NCBI GenBank assembly: GCA_031362415.1
Contig: JANLSK010000295.1
Location: 1-8,417, forward strand
Direction: 5' to 3'
Length of the DNA stretch: 8,417 nt
DNA from: VFJJ01 sp031362415
GTDB taxonomy: Bacteria; Actinomycetota; Acidimicrobiia; IMCC26256; VFJJ01
The notes under the pieces are model-generated. The model ran no database searches, had not been told where the DNA came from, and saw nothing but the letters and a program-made list of their open reading frames with translations. Of this stretch, positions 5,809-8,417 are shown piece after piece (the first letter of the stretch is position 1; the number at the start of each line of letters is the position of its first letter). A program made the translations under genes and the position numbers.

Positions 5809-8406
5809 TCAGACGACTGCGGCCACGGCGACGACGGGGCGAGCCGGTGGGGCGTCGGCCAGGGAGCCGACGAAGGGGCTCGACGAGAAGCTGAAGACCC
5901 CGCCGTCGGAGGCCACCATGAGGTATCCGTCGCCGTAGCGGACCATGCCCACGACGGGGGCGTTGAGCGACTGGCCGGACCGGAGCACACCGGGAACCGA
6001 ACCGCGGAACCCGGCATCGCCGAACGCGAAGATCCCTCCGTCGGCGGCCACGAGCCAATAGCCGCGGTTGGTCGGCGTGGGGACCTGCGACCGGACGGGA
6101 GCGTTGAGGATCCGGTCGCCCACCGAGCCGAGGAACGGAGCGTCGCCGAAGGCGAAGATCCCTCCGTCGGCGGCCACGAGCCAATAGCCGGCACCGGTGG
6201 GGGTGGCGATGCTGCCGAGCACCGGGCCGTTCAGGGCCACGAGCGACAGGTCGCCGAGAAAGCGGGCGTCGCCGAGAGCGACGACCCGGCCCCGGTTCGT
6301 GAACAGCCAGTAGCCCATCCCCGTGGGTGTGGATGACAGCGCGCTGAACCGCTCACCTCGGCTCAGCTGTTCGGCGGAGAGCGTTCCGCCACCGTGGTGG
6401 CGGGCGTCGCCGAACGGGTGCACCCCTCCCGCATCGTCGAGGAGCCAGTAGCCCGCCCGGGCCGGCGTCGTCTCGATGTCGACGGCCGAGCCGCCCGGGC
6501 CGCCGGCCGACGAGCCGGCTCCGGGGAGGCCGGCGATGTCGCCGAACGATCGGGCCGAGCCGAACGCGTGTACCCGCCCGTCGCCGCTCAGCATCCAGTA
6601 CCCGCCAGCACCGAGCGGAGCGGCCGGCGCGACGGAGGTTGGCGAAGGCGGTCCGGTGCTCGAACCCGGAGGCGGGGGCGCGACGGCGGGCTGGCGTGTC
6701 GTGGTGCTCACAGGACGGGCTGTCGTGGTTGTGGTCGTCGTCGTCGTGGACGTGGTCGTTGTCGACGGGAGGGGTGGCGGCGGGGGGCGGCCGGCCATGA
6801 GGGCCAAGACGTTGCGGGTCATCTGCTGCACCCGGGCGTCGGCGGGATGCGAGACGCCGGAAGCCGAGGTGGTGTCGAAGCCGTCGAGGAGGTAGGTCCA
6901 GTACATGGTGGAGGCGTTGAACACGTACGAACCCGAGGCGGCGCGATAGATCGAGGCTTCCTGCACCCGTTGCGCTGAGCCCACCGTCACCGGGGAACGA
7001 GAGAGCAGCTGCACCCCAGCCGGGCGGGCCCAGGAGTACGTCGGATTGTCGAAGTCGAACTCGTGACCCACGAGGTTCGGGATCGTGTCGCCGTCGCGCA
7101 GACCGGTGCCGCCGTAGAGCGGATGCCCCGCATTGGTGACGACCCACGGGGCTGACTGTCCGTACGGCAAGGGGAACTGATCGAAGATCGTCCCCAGCAC
7201 CTGGTTCTCGGGTTGGCCGAGCTGACGCCACTGCTGGCCCTTGGCGATCACCCGGTTGGCCACGCCGCCGGCACTCGCGCTCGACGGTTGCCAGGCGATC
7301 GACCAATAGATGCTGTTCCCCGTGAAGTACGCGAGGTCGCGCCCGGCGTCGCGTGCCGCGACCACCGTGGCTCGCATCGCCGCCGAGTGGTACTCGTCGT
7401 GCCACGTGGTCAGGAGCGTCCCGAAGCTGGCGAGCAGGTTGGTGGGGCGAGTTTCGAGATCGACGCTGGCGACGTACTTGACGTCGTAGCCCTCCCGTTC
7501 GAGGAAGCGCACCATGGTGACGTCGGTGCCGAGATAGAGACCGGCGCCGGCGTTGGTGGCATAGGGGCGGTCGAACGAGACCTCGCTCGCCGGCACATCG
7601 TTCTGCGAGTTGAAGGCGTACATGCTCTTGCCGCCCCAGCCGTTGTAGGCCTGCCAGGTGGTGGTGGGCAGCACGTAGAGGATCTCCGCCGTGCGCCCGT
7701 CGTCGCGCACCACGAACGGCACGAACGACGACACGGAGCTCGACCCTGCGGGGTAGAGGCCGGCGAGGTAGACGCCTGACGTCCAACCAGCGGTCGCCGA
7801 GCCCGGGATGGTGAGCGAGACGGGCCACGCCGCCTCGATCCGACCGGTGGTGCTGGCGACCGGCAGTGATCGGACCACGCCGGCGATTGAGCTCGCCGAC
7901 CAGACCTGCGTTGCTCCTGCTCCCCCATACCAACCCTGGCGGTAGACCCGCACGTCGAAGCTCGCCGAACGCGACGACACGTGAAGGGCCACGGGCTGCC
8001 CACGGTTGATGCTCTGGGCACTGGCGTAGCCCTCGATGGCGTAGGGGCTCACCCAGGGCGTCGGCGCCGCCTTGGGAACGAAGCCCGGTCCCCCGGAGTC
8101 GGACTCGGGGACGGGCGTTCCGGCGGCGAGCACGTCGTCGTCGCCAACCGATGGCCCAATGGCCGACTCGTCGATGCCCAGTCGCCAACCGAGGGCGCCC
8201 GCCCGACGGTTTTCGATCACGATCGGGTTGACGCTCTCGGCGGTGGGTGAGCCGGGATCGATCGCCACATCGATCACATCGACCACACCCACCGTGCCAA
8301 CCACACCGACCAGACCGAGCGCCACACCCACCGAGACCGCGAGCCCAGAGGCCACGGCTCGGGCCCCGAGCCTGCCGATCAGCCGACGGTTTCTCGGTCG
8401 CAACAC
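5809..8406 (-). CDS. Secreted N,N-dimethylformamidase-large-subunit-like protein with C-terminal GYW/FGDA repeats
   Basis: The predicted protein has 865 residues. A basic start (RPRNRR) and a hydrophobic stretch at about 17-49 suggest a signal peptide or membrane anchor. NPIVIENRRAGALGW (60-74) and PYAIEGYASAQSINRGQPV (121-139) begin a region resembling the DMFase beta/large-subunit C-terminal family; YRQGWYGG (155-162), PTTTWQAYNGWGG (247-259), TWHDEYHS (334-341) and GNSIYW (363-368) are its landmarks. The family is known for a mononuclear iron held by two Tyr and one Glu; by motif and spacing I infer Y339, Y367 and E449 as counterparts. A Pro/Thr-rich linker (about 540-598) leads to six repeats at 599-865. 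Amidase activity is not established, because many secreted actinobacterial homologues are uncharacterised, and no small-subunit (dmfA1-like) gene is beside it. The start may be GTG 8406 or TTG 8403, and the frame stays open to the window edge, so a longer N-terminus is possible. Confidence 0.85.
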   Translation of the reverse strand: MLRPRNRRLIGRLGARAVASGLAVSVGVALGLVGVVGTVGVVDVIDVAIDPGSPTAESVNPIVIENRRAGALGWRLGIDESAIGPSVGDDDVLAAGTPVPESDSGGPGFVPKAAPTPWVSPYAIEGYASAQSINRGQPVALHVSSRSASFDVRVYRQGWYGGAGATQVWSASSIAGVVRSLPVASTTGRIEAAWPVSLTIPGSATAGWTSGVYLAGLYPAGSSSVSSFVPFVVRDDGRTAEILYVLPTTTWQAYNGWGGKSMYAFNSQNDVPASEVSFDRPYATNAGAGLYLGTDVTMVRFLEREGYDVKYVASVDLETRPTNLLASFGTLLTTWHDEYHSAAMRATVVAARDAGRDLAYFTGNSIYWSIAWQPSSASAGGVANRVIAKGQQWRQLGQPENQVLGTIFDQFPLPYGQSAPWVVTNAGHPLYGGTGLRDGDTIPNLVGHEFDFDNPTYSWARPAGVQLLSRSPVTVGSAQRVQEASIYRAASGSYVFNASTMYWTYLLDGFDTTSASGVSHPADARVQQMTRNVLALMAGRPPPPPLPSTTTTSTTTTTTTTTARPVSTTTRQPAVAPPPPGSSTGPPSPTSVAPAAPLGAGGYWMLSGDGRVHAFGSARSFGDIAGLPGAGSSAGGPGGSAVDIETTPARAGYWLLDDAGGVHPFGDARHHGGGTLSAEQLSRGERFSALSSTPTGMGYWLFTNRGRVVALGDARFLGDLSLVALNGPVLGSIATPTGAGYWLVAADGGIFAFGDAPFLGSVGDRILNAPVRSQVPTPTNRGYWLVAADGGIFAFGDAGFRGSVPGVLRSGQSLNAPVVGMVRYGDGYLMVASDGGVFSFSSSPFVGSLADAPPARPVVAVAAVV
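5812..6612 (-). repeat. Six protein repeats 'GYW-L---DGG-FAFGDA-F-GS'
   Basis: Residues 599-865 of the DMFase-like protein divide into six units of about 51, 47, 42, 42, 45 and 40 residues. Each begins with GYW (GYL in the last) and most carry a DGG or GG turn and an FGDA-F-G motif. The fourth and fifth units are the most regular; the last is degenerate (FSFSSSPFVGS). Six short beta-rich units at the C-terminus suggest a propeller-like or stacked-sheet surface domain, which is inference. I recognise the repeat from secreted actinobacterial proteins, but its function is unknown to me. Confidence 0.85.
6026..6190 (-). repeat. Direct repeat, 39 bp exact, 126 bp apart
   Basis: Bases 6026-6064 and 6152-6190 are identical over 39 bp. 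The match extends to 48 bp with one mismatch in each direction of reading upstream (6017-6064 against 6143-6190 has a single mismatch). The offset is exactly 42 codons, one protein repeat, and the shared part encodes GYWLVAADGGIFAFG. Identity at synonymous positions indicates recent duplication or gene conversion between the fourth and fifth repeat units. Confidence 0.9.
6721..6765 (-). repeat. ACN-rich microsatellite-like stretch encoding a poly-Thr linker
   Basis: Residues 548-562 of the DMFase-like protein read S-TTTT-S followed by nine Thr, encoded by mixed ACG/ACC/ACA/ACT codons. The stretch lies between the enzymatic-looking domain and the repeat domain. Such Thr/Pro linkers in secreted actinobacterial proteins are usually flexible and may be O-mannosylated (family knowledge). 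Length could vary by replication slippage. Confidence 0.85.
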
Positions 8407-8409
8407 CGG

Positions 8410-8414
8410 CTCCC
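8410..8414 (-). promoter_or_regulatory. Shine-Dalgarno GGGAG that bears on the start choice
   Basis: On the minus strand GGGAG lies 3 bases before GTG (8406) and 6 bases before TTG (8403). The second spacing is the more usual, so TTG at 8403 may be the true start of the DMFase-like gene, one residue shorter. Upstream sequence is cut by the window edge, so an earlier start cannot be excluded. Confidence 0.35.
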
Positions 8415-8417
8415 GGG

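Noticed and set aside
6026..6190. CRISPR-like or mobile-element repeat
   Set aside because: The two copies are in frame at a 42-codon offset and encode the conserved core of a protein repeat; no spacers, terminal inverted repeats or transposase are present.
6353..8188. Second minus-strand open frame of about 611 codons overlapping the DMFase-like gene
   Set aside because: It is the alternative frame of the same strand, very R/H/G-rich, and lacks any of the domain landmarks seen in the 865-residue frame.

Overview
The window looks like chromosomal DNA of a high-GC actinobacterium, most likely from the class Acidimicrobiia (Ilumatobacter-like). This is inferred from strong G/C at third codon positions, GTG starts, starts without a Shine-Dalgarno that sit just after a TANNNT -10 box, a membrane protein with a Q/P/Y/G-rich N-terminus, and the 'GYWLVAADGGIFAFGDA' surface repeat that I associate with this group. 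No tRNA, rRNA, CRISPR array, insertion sequence or phage gene was seen. Gene density is high: the four intergenic gaps are 64, 45, 22 and 96 bases, so no gene-free stretch exceeds 300 bases.

Layout: (1) 1-828, minus, the first 276 residues of a single-pass membrane protein whose cytoplasmic tail carries three 13-residue repeats; its 3' end lies outside the window. (2) 893-1417 and 1398-2060, minus, an overlapping pair read in the order HAD-family phosphatase (MtnX/PHOSPHO1-like) then a four-helix membrane protein; a hairpin overlaps the last stop codon. (3) 2106-5054, plus, a 982-residue GH38 alpha-mannosidase-like enzyme, divergent from the phosphatase across 45 bases that hold a small palindrome and a -10 box. 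(4) 5077-5712, minus, a histidine phosphatase, convergent with the mannosidase across a 22-base gap filled by a hairpin. (5) 5809-8406, minus, an 865-residue secreted or surface protein: hydrophobic N-terminus, N,N-dimethylformamidase-large-subunit-like domain, Thr/Pro-rich linker and six 'GYW...FGDA' repeats. A 9-bp perfect stem lies 14 bases after its stop.

The genes do not form one obvious pathway. Only the HAD phosphatase and the small membrane protein look translationally coupled. The mannosidase has no signal peptide and no transporter beside it, so a cytoplasmic role on a glycoside such as mannosylglycerate or an oligomannoside is possible but unproven. I see no convincing new multi-gene system. 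The items most worth follow-up are the DMFase-like protein with its repeat domain and the two apparently leaderless GTG genes.
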